Assembly (NCBI GenBank): GCA_048883405.1
Contig: JBHLQS010000072.1
Span: 1-12,992 of the forward strand
Reading direction: 5' to 3'
DNA: 12,992 nt
Source of the DNA: SMTZ1-83 sp048883405
GTDB lineage: Archaea > Asgardarchaeota > Thorarchaeia > Thorarchaeales > Thorarchaeaceae
This document shows positions 7,601 through 12,313 of this stretch, piece after piece. Every line of letters begins with the position of its first letter. Within the stretch, counting starts at the first letter, position 1. Under the pieces are notes generated by a model, which did not search any database, was not told the origin of the DNA, and saw nothing but the letters and a program-made list of their open reading frames with translations. The translations under genes and the position numbers were made by a program.

Positions 7601-10359
7601 CAAGTGAGGTTCAGAGTTGTAGTGCCAAACGTAACATTGACCGTTGAGAGCTGAATGGGTGTGTTGTCCAATATTGTGAAGTTAGCATAGAGCGTAGTCT
7701 GCTGGATGTACGTGATATTGTTCAGATATGGAGCAGACCAATAGAGTACTATTGCTGTTGGTTCTTCTCGAATTGTGAGATTCTTGCTTGAGTCTGATGC
7801 GTCATTATATCCATAAAGCGTAGCCTGAATCAGTAGATAATGAGTACCTAATCCAGTAGATGCGTCTGTTCCATTGAATTGAATCTCATAGGCACTTGTG
7901 CCGGAGTTCCAAAGAAGATCCCATGTGTTTGTGTCAATTGTTACATTCAATTCTGCCCCTGAAATCTCAGTACCATTACTCATCAGATACTTTACTGAAA
8001 GGATGGTGTTGTCAAGATATGTAATGTTGTTGGTGTTTGACCAACTCACCTGCAGTGAGGTGGCCTCTTTTCCTATAGTCAGAGTCTGAAGATTGTCTGA
8101 TTGTTCTTCATAGCCAGCGTTCCATGCAGATATTGAAATAGGATGAACGCCAAAACCAGGGGGGTCATCGGTTCCATTGAATTCAATTCGATACGATCCA
8201 TCAAGCTGCTGGGTCAGATTCCATGTCTTGATTCCAATGGTTGCATTGACCTGAGCATTGGTTACATTGTCGCCATTTGTTCTTCTATAAACAACAACGA
8301 GTTCCGAGTTCTCAACATAGGTTATGTCTGGCCCATTTGACCATGAAACATCCAAGACCTGTGTGTCATGTATTAGAGTCACCTTAATGACTCGACTCAC
8401 ATTCTCAAATGCAAATCCCTCACCATATACAACTAAATCATAGGTTTCTGGGCTCATGCCTGTGGTGTCAACTATGCCACTCCATGTGCCATTGGCATGG
8501 TCTGTCATCGTAATATTGTTGCCTCCAGCAAAAGAGTAGGTTACTTCTGCGAATGCTCCATCAAGATACTGCGGCGTGTAGCTATCTCTGAAGAACACAC
8601 TAAATGGGAAGGTGCTGTCAGTGAATGCATCGATAGTTGAAACAGATGTCATTTCGGTTGGATAGACTATCACGACGTCGAGTGTGCGATATCCAGCTTC
8701 AGTGCCATTGCTCCAGAAGACCGAAACTGTATGAATACCATTGCTATCATGATCTGTTCCAGTATTCCAGCTATGATGCCCAAGCCCAGCCGTGACGGAG
8801 GCATTGGCAGGGGCATATGTTGTCGTGCCCGAATGGACAACTGTGAGGTTGACGGAGCCCGTGGTGGCTGCATTAAGAGTTGGACTCTCTACTGTCGTAT
8901 TGACATCCAGAACTGTTCCAACATCTACTGTATGAACAACTGCACTGTCATCTGCTGAGTCATATAACGCCACATTCGATACATAATTCGGCGCAGTTGA
9001 AGATAGAACCCAGCTTTCTGTGCCCACATTGCTGCAGATTACTACATCTCCTGTTCTTGAATACTGTTCATGATTTACGGTTGGATTCGTGGCATTATAC
9101 AGTCCAGAAATCGTCCAATCAACATGTACAGTGAAGTTCAAGAATCGCTCAACCTGTCCGCTGAGGCTAGGATAGTTGATTGCCATCGAGGAGTTCCATA
9201 GAACGGGACCCCCCGAAATCTCCACATTCCAATCGATAGATCCTGTTTCACTCCTAGAATACCATAAGGTGATATCATATGTCAAATCGACCGATTGATT
9301 CGCCGTTAATGAAATTGCTGTGATATTCTGTGCAAAGGTAGCTGAATTCCAAGTATCACTGGTAAATGCAGTGGAGTTGCATTCCAAGCTCACATCACTC
9401 GTTGTACTGTAGACTTGGGCTGAGTTGGTGCTAGTATCCCATGGTATGTATGTGTAATTGAGCAATGCCTCACGCGAAATGCTTAACCAATCTAAGATTT
9501 CAGTGGTATATCTTCTGGTAGCAAAAGATCCTGCTGCTGACTCCACACCCCAATAGATAATCGGATAATTCTGAGAGATTATATCTTCATGCAGGTCGGT
9601 GCCATTTATGACTGCATAGTAGACGGTATTCTGTGTGAGGTTGAGATTCTCACCATCAACGGTTGTCCATTCGAAAGTTGAATCATGACCAGACATAGCT
9701 TCGGGAGTTGTCAGGCCGCTTGAGCTATCACTGTAGTTTTCGCTAATTACCAAATAAGATGTTCCTCTCAAAGCAGTGTTGTAGTATTCCGTATAGTATG
9801 ATACTGAATAATTCAACAGGGATCCATTGTGCGGCCTATTATAGAATCCATTTGTGAGCTGGCTGTAGTAGAAGTTGGCTATGTACTCCTCTATTTTGAA
9901 ATCTTGGCCTGGGACGGAAGCTACACCGACCACCTCTCTTTCAGGGGCTGCGGTGACGCTCTGAGCATCAATTTCCGCTTTATAGAGCAACCATCCCGGT
10001 TCTAGATATTCAGAGAGATCAAGCAACACTTCATGAGTATCTGGGCTCGTGTAACTGTTGAGGATGGAAACTTGCTGACTTTCAATGGTGCGTGACATAT
10101 AGGCCGTAGTGATTTGATCCTCTCCTACCCCTGATGCAGATGAAGGTGCAAAGGGATTTTCTAGTAGCTTCCTAACTGGACTAACTTCGGGGAAAGAATC
10201 TGTTTTCATTTCTAATGATGCTGGTAGGGCAAAAAATGCGAGTAGCATAAGAAGCAGTGGAACAAATGCTCTTGAGTTTCTCTTGAGAGAGGACTTCTTA
10301 TGCAGAAGCGTACACCATCCATTGATTCTATCTTCGAGAAAGGTCACCGGCTCCATCAT
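1657..10359 (-). CDS. Giant membrane-anchored Ig-repeat surface receptor with cytoplasmic longin-like and winged-helix domains
   Basis: A single intact frame of 2,900 codons. Order of parts: a long basic N-region (KKSSLKRNSR) and hydrophobic core at residues 31-47 with likely cleavage after ALPA (47); a head domain (about 95-565) shared with the partial gene downstream; one divergent Ig-like module (568-667); eleven well-conserved Ig-like modules (668-1774) with signatures ITYL, MSNGT, VNVTI, WN and FNGTD-PPG-G-H; eight more divergent modules (1775-2549); a last Ig/invasin-like domain with SPSQVEEGDTIYL (2550-2652); one transmembrane helix (2660-2684) followed by KSRRK; then about 215 cytoplasmic residues with a longin/roadblock-like segment (2700-2814) and a winged helix (2834-2894). 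The topology is therefore outside-to-inside. No protease, sortase or dockerin motif was recognised. It lies 101 bases downstream of the DUF2299-like gene. ATG-ATG at 10359 has no Shine-Dalgarno; GTG at codon 5 is an alternative. Adhesion or sensing is inferred; the ligand is unknown. Confidence 0.9.
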   Translation of the reverse strand: MMEPVTFLEDRINGWCTLLHKKSSLKRNSRAFVPLLLMLLAFFALPASLEMKTDSFPEVSPVRKLLENPFAPSSASGVGEDQITTAYMSRTIESQQVSILNSYTSPDTHEVLLDLSEYLEPGWLLYKAEIDAQSVTAAPEREVVGVASVPGQDFKIEEYIANFYYSQLTNGFYNRPHNGSLLNYSVSYYTEYYNTALRGTSYLVISENYSDSSSGLTTPEAMSGHDSTFEWTTVDGENLNLTQNTVYYAVINGTDLHEDIISQNYPIIYWGVESAAGSFATRRYTTEILDWLSISREALLNYTYIPWDTSTNSAQVYSTTSDVSLECNSTAFTSDTWNSATFAQNITAISLTANQSVDLTYDITLWYSRSETGSIDWNVEISGGPVLWNSSMAINYPSLSGQVERFLNFTVHVDWTISGLYNATNPTVNHEQYSRTGDVVICSNVGTESWVLSSTAPNYVSNVALYDSADDSAVVHTVDVGTVLDVNTTVESPTLNAATTGSVNLTVVHSGTTTYAPANASVTAGLGHHSWNTGTDHDSNGIHTVSVFWSNGTEAGYRTLDVVIVYPTEMTSVSTIDAFTDSTFPFSVFFRDSYTPQYLDGAFAEVTYSFAGGNNITMTDHANGTWSGIVDTTGMSPETYDLVVYGEGFAFENVSRVIKVTLIHDTQVLDVSWSNGPDITYVENSELVVVYRRTNGDNVTNAQVNATIGIKTWNLTQQLDGSYRIEFNGTDDPPGFGVHPISISAWNAGYEEQSDNLQTLTIGKEATSLQVSWSNTNNITYLDNTILSVKYLMSNGTEISGAELNVTIDTNTWDLLWNSGTSAYEIQFNGTDASTGLGTHYLLIQATLYGYNDASDSSKNLTIREEPTAIVLYWSAPYLNNITYIQQTTLYANFTILDNTPIQLSTVNVTFGTTTLNLTWDISLQRYWIVFNGTDNPPEFGNHSLFVQAWKHGFHANSDITSIFIRRDPTTLTTNWPDGSTISYVNRTTLVVHYRMSNNTDIENAIVNVTISGETWDMTWDDIDSAYKLTFNGTDSPFLGSHALTISAWKYGFIEVVDTSQNLVIEEESTQLTYSWLPEGNITYFECTYFFVYYEMSNSSIIPGAALNVTIGSDSWNLLWNNTQQAYGIRFNGSDTIPGLGTHTLNVTASSYGFETAIDWSQSLIITLEGTDLSVSWRAPQFNSITYLQSTELQVYYEMMNGTPVLDAIVNVTIGIKTWNLTWNGLYYSILFNGTDAQPGLGLHILTIKAWKAHFQAHERINETLAIDLEPTTISSSVQDVFITYVENTQLIVTYALANTTPIAGATVNVTINDDTWKLWWNAGDGTYRIWFNGTDNPPGMDTHNLLISAWKYGHENLTDSSTLVISPEPTSIAISWSPSESITFLQSTILLVDYRMSNDTSIPDASVTLFIGASSWPLSWNATSGFHEIAINGTDALPGIGTHSITVQASKFGFSISFNGTESFTIDPEPTVMVLTWESTHLNNITFVEYTNLYANYTLANGTAIANAFVNVTILGQPWDLNWNPILEVYQIKFNGSDNPPDLGIHSLTVSAWRHGYEAKIDSTQTLIIEEEPTSLVITWSDGSSITYLQKTTLEVDYRMSNGSSIPLASIVVSIGLDSWPLVWNGSIHKITFNGTDLAPGLGSHSLTITASKYGYKTAFDDQQDLNIAPEPTSFAVSWEATYANNITYLESTTLYVGYYFLNGTPITGATVNATILTPWPLTWNPVLELYEVTYDGADDPPGFGNHTLNISAWKFGYAEQTPSTSLVIRLEPTTITPSWTYEEFEYHNSTTLMFEYRDSHGALITAAIQRDVWVNSTAETLQEVAQGYRILLNNRFDLGYHSVIVNISRYGYAAAYLDTVSFSILTASTHIIVDWSSDSIDYLGGFYLTLSYNLDNPIGFPWVPNGDVIANITIDGSLTLPLNLTGEDWTANLTGAYLGLGAHSMLVRTWAYGYEFQENLTILAVDRVPTSLNYEWSPSNLTIEYTMYLNLTLNYTYYGGNIPDSATVNVTINDRTFDLTYIGGSWEVSILGSEVNTGVYDATIRASYAYFASQTLTTVGINITPAANTFLVEWTPFDRNISYAESVSIAVVYTHDYEPVLGANVTLTINGTGLQNLVYSAIDEKWHISFDATVLGLGIWNFTIRANRTGYESGEAWYFVLVEEDIPNLTPSWISTEIDYLSSATLQIDVDSSNGSAIIDAIVEVTLLGSSASINHMGSGVYNTSFGPYLDLGVHSINITFTRFGFQTTTIFLTLNVTAADATLTLDYTPLTIYYDESVSLNASYLMSNMSFIPGASFQLFVNTSPHAISPMGDHWEATFSGAGLGLGSSECLIIADAYGFRTLNATFTIIVIMIPTQMTIGPSGSTYVNGTYSFIITYEDTRTSTYIDPDLISIDWPGTYGYIQLGIGQFEVTLNADLHNGSYLFLLNLSKIGHMGASSNETIYIMSIPMEMIFESTIVEYQDEMLEVSIYLNDTVYIRPVHWASVVLSFHGSDYYMTFNSTTESYHFHIHLDTEFSPGNYSLNIMATAMDCDLTEGTISLSILPKDDYRLRLYVSPSQVEEGDTIYLTATLTNDGSPVAGIEILFLITVYNQDGTDVIVRSGITNQGGNATAQVQAPEGSTSIRIKAEFEGSRSAWAKETNEMTVSVRQPTTSGLLAFLSDPLVQLMLAAAVAAVAGIGYSKSRRKPKATLDSNSILQAIGHLEGVRHCILYNMEKRSHILAKSYLATAQDSFIIRALEDIAAEGVRGKDLPGFTFEMSLHGQKVFVYGGKRIAGVLTAYAEEKVRYRENLQLLVETFEDQFEMEILDWPKNISVYGDIWRIIGPDATDAERIKSFVFSLEEGAIRAEIANRLNMSARKVSDIVKQILDSDPDFQDIRVGRKKLVRFRSALSDEIS
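1678..1860 (-). other. Predicted winged helix-turn-helix domain at the C-terminus of the giant receptor
   Basis: Residues 2834-2894 read as helix 1 (AERIKSFVFSLEEG), helix 2 (RAEIANRLN), recognition-like helix 3 (SARKVSDIVKQILDSD) and a basic beta-wing (FQDIRVGRKKLVRF). This is the usual archaeal winged-helix pattern. The basic wing favours nucleic acid binding, but winged helices also mediate protein contacts (for example in ESCRT-II and PCI proteins), so DNA binding is inferred. It lies on the same side of the membrane as the KSRRK stop-transfer signal, that is, in the cytoplasm. Confidence 0.6.
1918..2262 (-). other. Cytoplasmic longin/roadblock-like alpha-beta domain of the giant receptor
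   Basis: Residues 2700-2814 show a predicted order of helix (ILQAIGHLEG), strand (RHCILYNME), strand (HILAKSYL), helix (SFIIRALEDIAAEGV), strands (FTFEMSLHGQ, KVFVYGGKRIA, GVLTAYAEE) and a long C-terminal helix (YRENLQLLVETFEDQFEME). That order and length suit the longin/roadblock superfamily, which is often abundant in Asgard archaea as small GTPase partners. I assign it from pattern only; a PAS- or GAF-like sensor fold is an alternative. Confidence 0.4.
2713..5037 (-). repeat. Membrane-proximal half of the Ig-like array: about eight divergent modules
   Basis: Residues 1775-2549 keep the period of 92-103 residues but lose most of the signatures of the distal modules. First-strand anchors are still visible as EYHNST, IDYLGG, IEYTMY, ISYAES, IDYLSS and IYYDES, and the last two units (from about 2358 and 2451) are recognisable mainly by length and a late L-G-G or PGNYSL turn. 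They look like older copies of the same domain forming the stalk next to the membrane. Confidence 0.65.
5038..8358 (-). repeat. Eleven conserved tandem Ig-like modules of about 100 residues (about 300 bp)
   Basis: Residues 668-1774 contain eleven head-to-tail modules. The first-strand motif ITY or a variant (ISY, ITF) falls near residues 679, 779, 882, 982, 1081, 1185, 1283, 1382, 1485, 1587 and 1687. Each unit runs (N)ITYL, a strand ending YxMSNGT, A-VNVTI, W-L-WN, then FNGTD-PPG-G-H-L, AWKYG and a closing EPT. Spacing is 98-103 residues. The same phase is visible in the DNA as recurring near-copies of CCATTGAA on the plus strand about every 300 bases. Confidence 0.9.
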
Positions 10360-10390
10360 TTATAGATGGTCCAAGCGCCTGACAATCCCT

Positions 10391-10397
10391 TAATTTA
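10391..10397 (-). promoter_or_regulatory. TATA-like element upstream of the giant receptor gene
   Basis: On the minus strand ACTAAATTAAGG has its TAAATTA core at 10397-10391, about 35 bases before the ATG at 10359. A start site some 25 bases downstream would leave a leader of only a few bases, which agrees with the lack of a Shine-Dalgarno site there. The element is a weak TATA match; the 10360-10460 gap shows nothing else. Confidence 0.3.
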
Positions 10398-10460
10398 GTC
10401 ACAGCATCGATATTTCAAGCTGTCTTGGGTTGATTCCTTTCGATTTTCCGAATCCAGTAC

Positions 10461-10979
10461 TTAAGTATAGTAGGACGGTCCGGAGTCGGGCGTTTCTGTG
10501 GGAGGCTTCATTCCCGTTTGTCCAGTCACCTCATTCAGTATAGCTATCGCCATATCGACAGCTGAGTGGAGCTTTCTCATTACCTCCCAGAGGCGGTCCT
10601 CACTGAATCCGTCATCATAGATTCTGTCTGAAACCACAAATCCTGGTCCAGGGGGCTTGGGACCCTGTTGTGCAGGATTCGGTTTGATGAATCCGAGCTG
10701 AACTCCATGCGTGAAACTGAACTTCACAGCCTGTATCTGGAATTCGCGCATCTTTTCCGCATTCAGGACCTTCAAGTGCTGTGGTGAAATCATCACCTGT
10801 GATTCCAATTGAATGAAATTCTGTTCGTTTGGTCTAACTACAGTGAAGAAGAATCGTTGGAACTTGACCTTGAATAGAAATTCGGCACGAGGATTTGAGA
10901 TGGTCTCTAGTTTCGAGCCTTCTCTTCTAAACCAGTCCTTTACAGCTTTCTTGATGCGTTTTGACGGTTTCTCAGACAA
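10461..10979 (-). CDS. Small cytosolic protein, DUF2299-like
   Basis: About 172 residues, no signal peptide or membrane segment, so probably cytosolic. The visible pattern is a basic amphipathic start (SEKPSKRIKKAVKDWFRREG), a beta-rich middle (AEFLFKVKF, FFFTVVRPNE, FIQLESQVMIS), and a helical end with IYDDGFSEDRLWEVMRKLHSA. A DWF-REG opening and a late 'DG-(T/S)-x-(D/E)-x-(F/L)' helix resemble the archaeal DUF2299 family as I remember it; the function of that family is unknown. A proline-rich insert (PNPAQQGPKPPGPG) precedes the last helix and looks unusual. The open frame extends to GTG at 11021, but I prefer TTG at 10979, which has GGAGAG seven bases upstream and gives a compact domain start. 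It follows the amidohydrolase gene closely and may share its transcript. Confidence 0.75.
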   Translation of the reverse strand: MSEKPSKRIKKAVKDWFRREGSKLETISNPRAEFLFKVKFQRFFFTVVRPNEQNFIQLESQVMISPQHLKVLNAEKMREFQIQAVKFSFTHGVQLGFIKPNPAQQGPKPPGPGFVVSDRIYDDGFSEDRLWEVMRKLHSAVDMAIAILNEVTGQTGMKPPTETPDSGPSYYT

Positions 10980-10986
10980 CTTAGCT

Positions 10987-10992
10987 CTCTCC
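10987..10992 (-). promoter_or_regulatory. Ribosome binding site GGAGAG deciding a TTG start
   Basis: On the minus strand GGAGAG lies seven bases before TTG at 10979, while the upstream in-frame GTG at 11021 has no comparable site. This supports a 172-residue product without the extra N-terminal VKVEKCQHELERAK. Confidence 0.45.
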
Positions 10993-11044
10993 AACTCATG
11001 TTGACACTTTTCCACTTTCACTTAACGCTTGTGTTGGGACTGAA

Positions 11045-11848
11045 TCACTCGTTGAACCACTGAATTTTATCATACCCTTCCGGAGCAATATCAGCATAGC
11101 ATGTAATCTGTTCCCGTACTGACTTGATCATTGCTGTGTCTATCTGGGAAGTGAATACCTCGTTCTCAGAGTTAATTCGCGTAAGCCGTACACCCCATGG
11201 ATCCACGACTTGACTGTGTCCAAAGTAGGTCTTCCCATCAAACGAGGGGCCGACTCTGTTGGCTGCAGCCACGAAGAGTTGATTCTCAATTGCTCTGGCC
11301 ATTACAAGATTGTCCCAGTGAGCCACCCTGGGATCTGGAAACGCAGCAGGCATCAGGATTATTCCTGCGCCCTCCAGAGCAAGCTTTCGGGAAACTTCTG
11401 GAAATCGAACATCATAACAAATCTCGACGCCCACCTTGACACCCTTAATATCCAGGAGCGTGAGCATGCTTCCTCCAGCAAACACATCTCTCTCGCTCTG
11501 GAAGGGGTGAATCTTCCTATAGGTTCCAATGGTCTTTCCTTCAGGTGATGCCATAACTAAGGTATTGAAGAATAGTGAATCTGTACTTTCAAGCCCTGTA
11601 CCAACCACGTAGCTGGAATATTCTTCTGCTAGATTCTGCAGAAACTCACTTGTCGGTCCTGGTATTCCTGGTCCTGCCTCAGAATAGTCCTCGTATCTGA
11701 ATCCAATATCGAATAGCTCTGGAAGCACAATGAATTCCAGATTCTCTGTGCTCATGTGATTCTGCAGAAGCCCTCTCGCCCATTCATAGTTTGCTTCCCT
11801 GTTACCCTCAACACAGGGCATTTGTACCAACGTGAACTGGAGTTTCAT
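11045..11848 (-). CDS. Carbon-nitrogen hydrolase of the nitrilase superfamily (omega-amidase-like)
   Basis: A soluble amidohydrolase of 267 residues, normal for the family. Numbered from the longest frame (GTG at 11872), the catalytic triad is visible as Glu52 in VLPELFDIGF, Lys120 in TYRKIHPF and Cys152 in VGVEICYDVRFPE, with the usual following motifs MPAAFP, HWDNLVMARAIEN, AAANRVG and GHSQVVDPWG. The family hydrolyses non-peptide C-N bonds through a cysteine acyl-enzyme. The YRKIHPF and CYDVRFPE contexts are closest to the Nit2/YafV branch, which converts 2-oxoglutaramate or 2-oxosuccinamate to 2-oxoacids and ammonia, but substrate cannot be fixed from motifs. I prefer ATG at 11848, as the product then begins MKLQFTLVQM, typical of nitrilases; GTG at 11872 would add eight residues. 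It is 65 bases from the DUF2299-like start and divergent from porD. Confidence 0.9.
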   Translation of the reverse strand: MKLQFTLVQMPCVEGNREANYEWARGLLQNHMSTENLEFIVLPELFDIGFRYEDYSEAGPGIPGPTSEFLQNLAEEYSSYVVGTGLESTDSLFFNTLVMASPEGKTIGTYRKIHPFQSERDVFAGGSMLTLLDIKGVKVGVEICYDVRFPEVSRKLALEGAGIILMPAAFPDPRVAHWDNLVMARAIENQLFVAAANRVGPSFDGKTYFGHSQVVDPWGVRLTRINSENEVFTSQIDTAMIKSVREQITCYADIAPEGYDKIQWFNE

Positions 11849-12001
11849 CGAGAACCATCTCTCTTCAAACACTTAGTGGTTCTCAACAATAGACCTGACA
11901 CTTAAGCTTGACCAAAGAAGCCCGAATTTTGGACTCATCATAATCCTAATATGGTTCGTCCCCGCGAGGTGTCATAATGGCTCCCAACGGATGTCTGATT
12001 T
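11849..12001. promoter_or_regulatory. Divergent intergenic region between the amidohydrolase and porDA
   Basis: The 153-base gap must hold promoters for both directions. Possible AT-rich elements are CCTAATATGG (11945-11954) for the plus strand, roughly 50 bases before the porD ATG, and its complement or ACCAAAGAAG/GAATTTTGG (11911-11932) for the minus strand. None is a strong TATA/BRE match. Co-regulation of the two divergent units is possible but not shown. Confidence 0.35.
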
Positions 12002-12012
12002 ATGGTCAATGA
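11977..12012 (+). other. Possible 11-codon leader ORF overlapping the porD start
   Basis: ATG at 11977 opens a tiny frame, MAPNGCLIYGQ, ending at TGA 12010-12012. It has a strong Shine-Dalgarno, GAGGTG at 11966-11971, five bases upstream. porD, whose ATG (12002) lies inside this frame's last codons, has no such site. The arrangement could feed terminating ribosomes into porD. A frame this short can easily occur by chance. Confidence 0.3.
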
Positions 12013-12313
12013 AGTCAACACCGAGCCGAAGAAACGGGCTGATATACCGAAGACCCCAGTTTCCAAGCCTACTGTCGGCGCGACTGGTGAGACTGGAAGC
12101 TGGAGAACGTTCTCTCCCAAAATCGATTATGAGCGCTGCAATAAGTGCCGCATATGTTGGCTCTACTGTCCTGAGGCTGTAATTTCCATTGATGATGAAG
12201 GATTTCCCCGAATTGATATGGACTACTGCAAGGGATGTGGTATATGCGCTCAAGTCTGCCCACCAGAATGCATAGAGATGATTAGAGAGAGAGAAGAGGA
12301 GGCTGCTAAATGA
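12002..12313 (+). CDS. porD: Pyruvate/2-oxoacid:ferredoxin oxidoreductase, delta (2x[4Fe-4S] ferredoxin) subunit
   Basis: The 103-residue product is the electron-transfer subunit that passes electrons from the thiamine diphosphate centre of the 2-oxoacid oxidoreductase to ferredoxin. Two cluster motifs are complete: CNKCRICWLYCP (Cys46, 49, 52, 56) and CKGCGICAQVCP (Cys76, 79, 82, 86). The lead-in GETGSWRTFSPKIDYERC is the classic PorD entry into the first motif. Length is as expected for archaeal PorD. ATG at 12002 is the first possible start because TGA at 11996-11998 closes the frame upstream. The stop overlaps the next start as ATGA, so translation is coupled to the alpha subunit. Pyruvate is the most common substrate, but VOR, KOR and IOR enzymes have similar subunits, so specificity is inferred. 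Confidence 0.93.
   Translation: MVNEVNTEPKKRADIPKTPVSKPTVGATGETGSWRTFSPKIDYERCNKCRICWLYCPEAVISIDDEGFPRIDMDYCKGCGICAQVCPPECIEMIREREEEAAK
12297..12302 (+). promoter_or_regulatory. Ribosome binding site AGGAGG of porA inside porD
   Basis: A perfect AGGAGG sits in the last codons of porD, seven bases before the porA ATG at 12310. Together with the ATGA overlap it fixes the alpha-subunit start and suggests matched expression of the two subunits. Confidence 0.8.

Noticed and set aside
5038..8358. Regular 300-bp spacing considered as a CRISPR-like or satellite repeat
   Set aside because: The units are coding, in frame, much longer than CRISPR repeats, and diverge mainly while keeping protein motifs; they are protein domain repeats.
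11197..11548. Two overlapping plus-strand open frames inside the amidohydrolase
   Set aside because: Both are antisense to a gene with an intact catalytic triad, and neither has a ribosome binding site or recognisable motif.
11912..11932. CCAAA-n11-TTTGG inverted repeat in the divergent gap
   Set aside because: The arms are only five bases with a long spacer, which is expected by chance in AT-leaning DNA.
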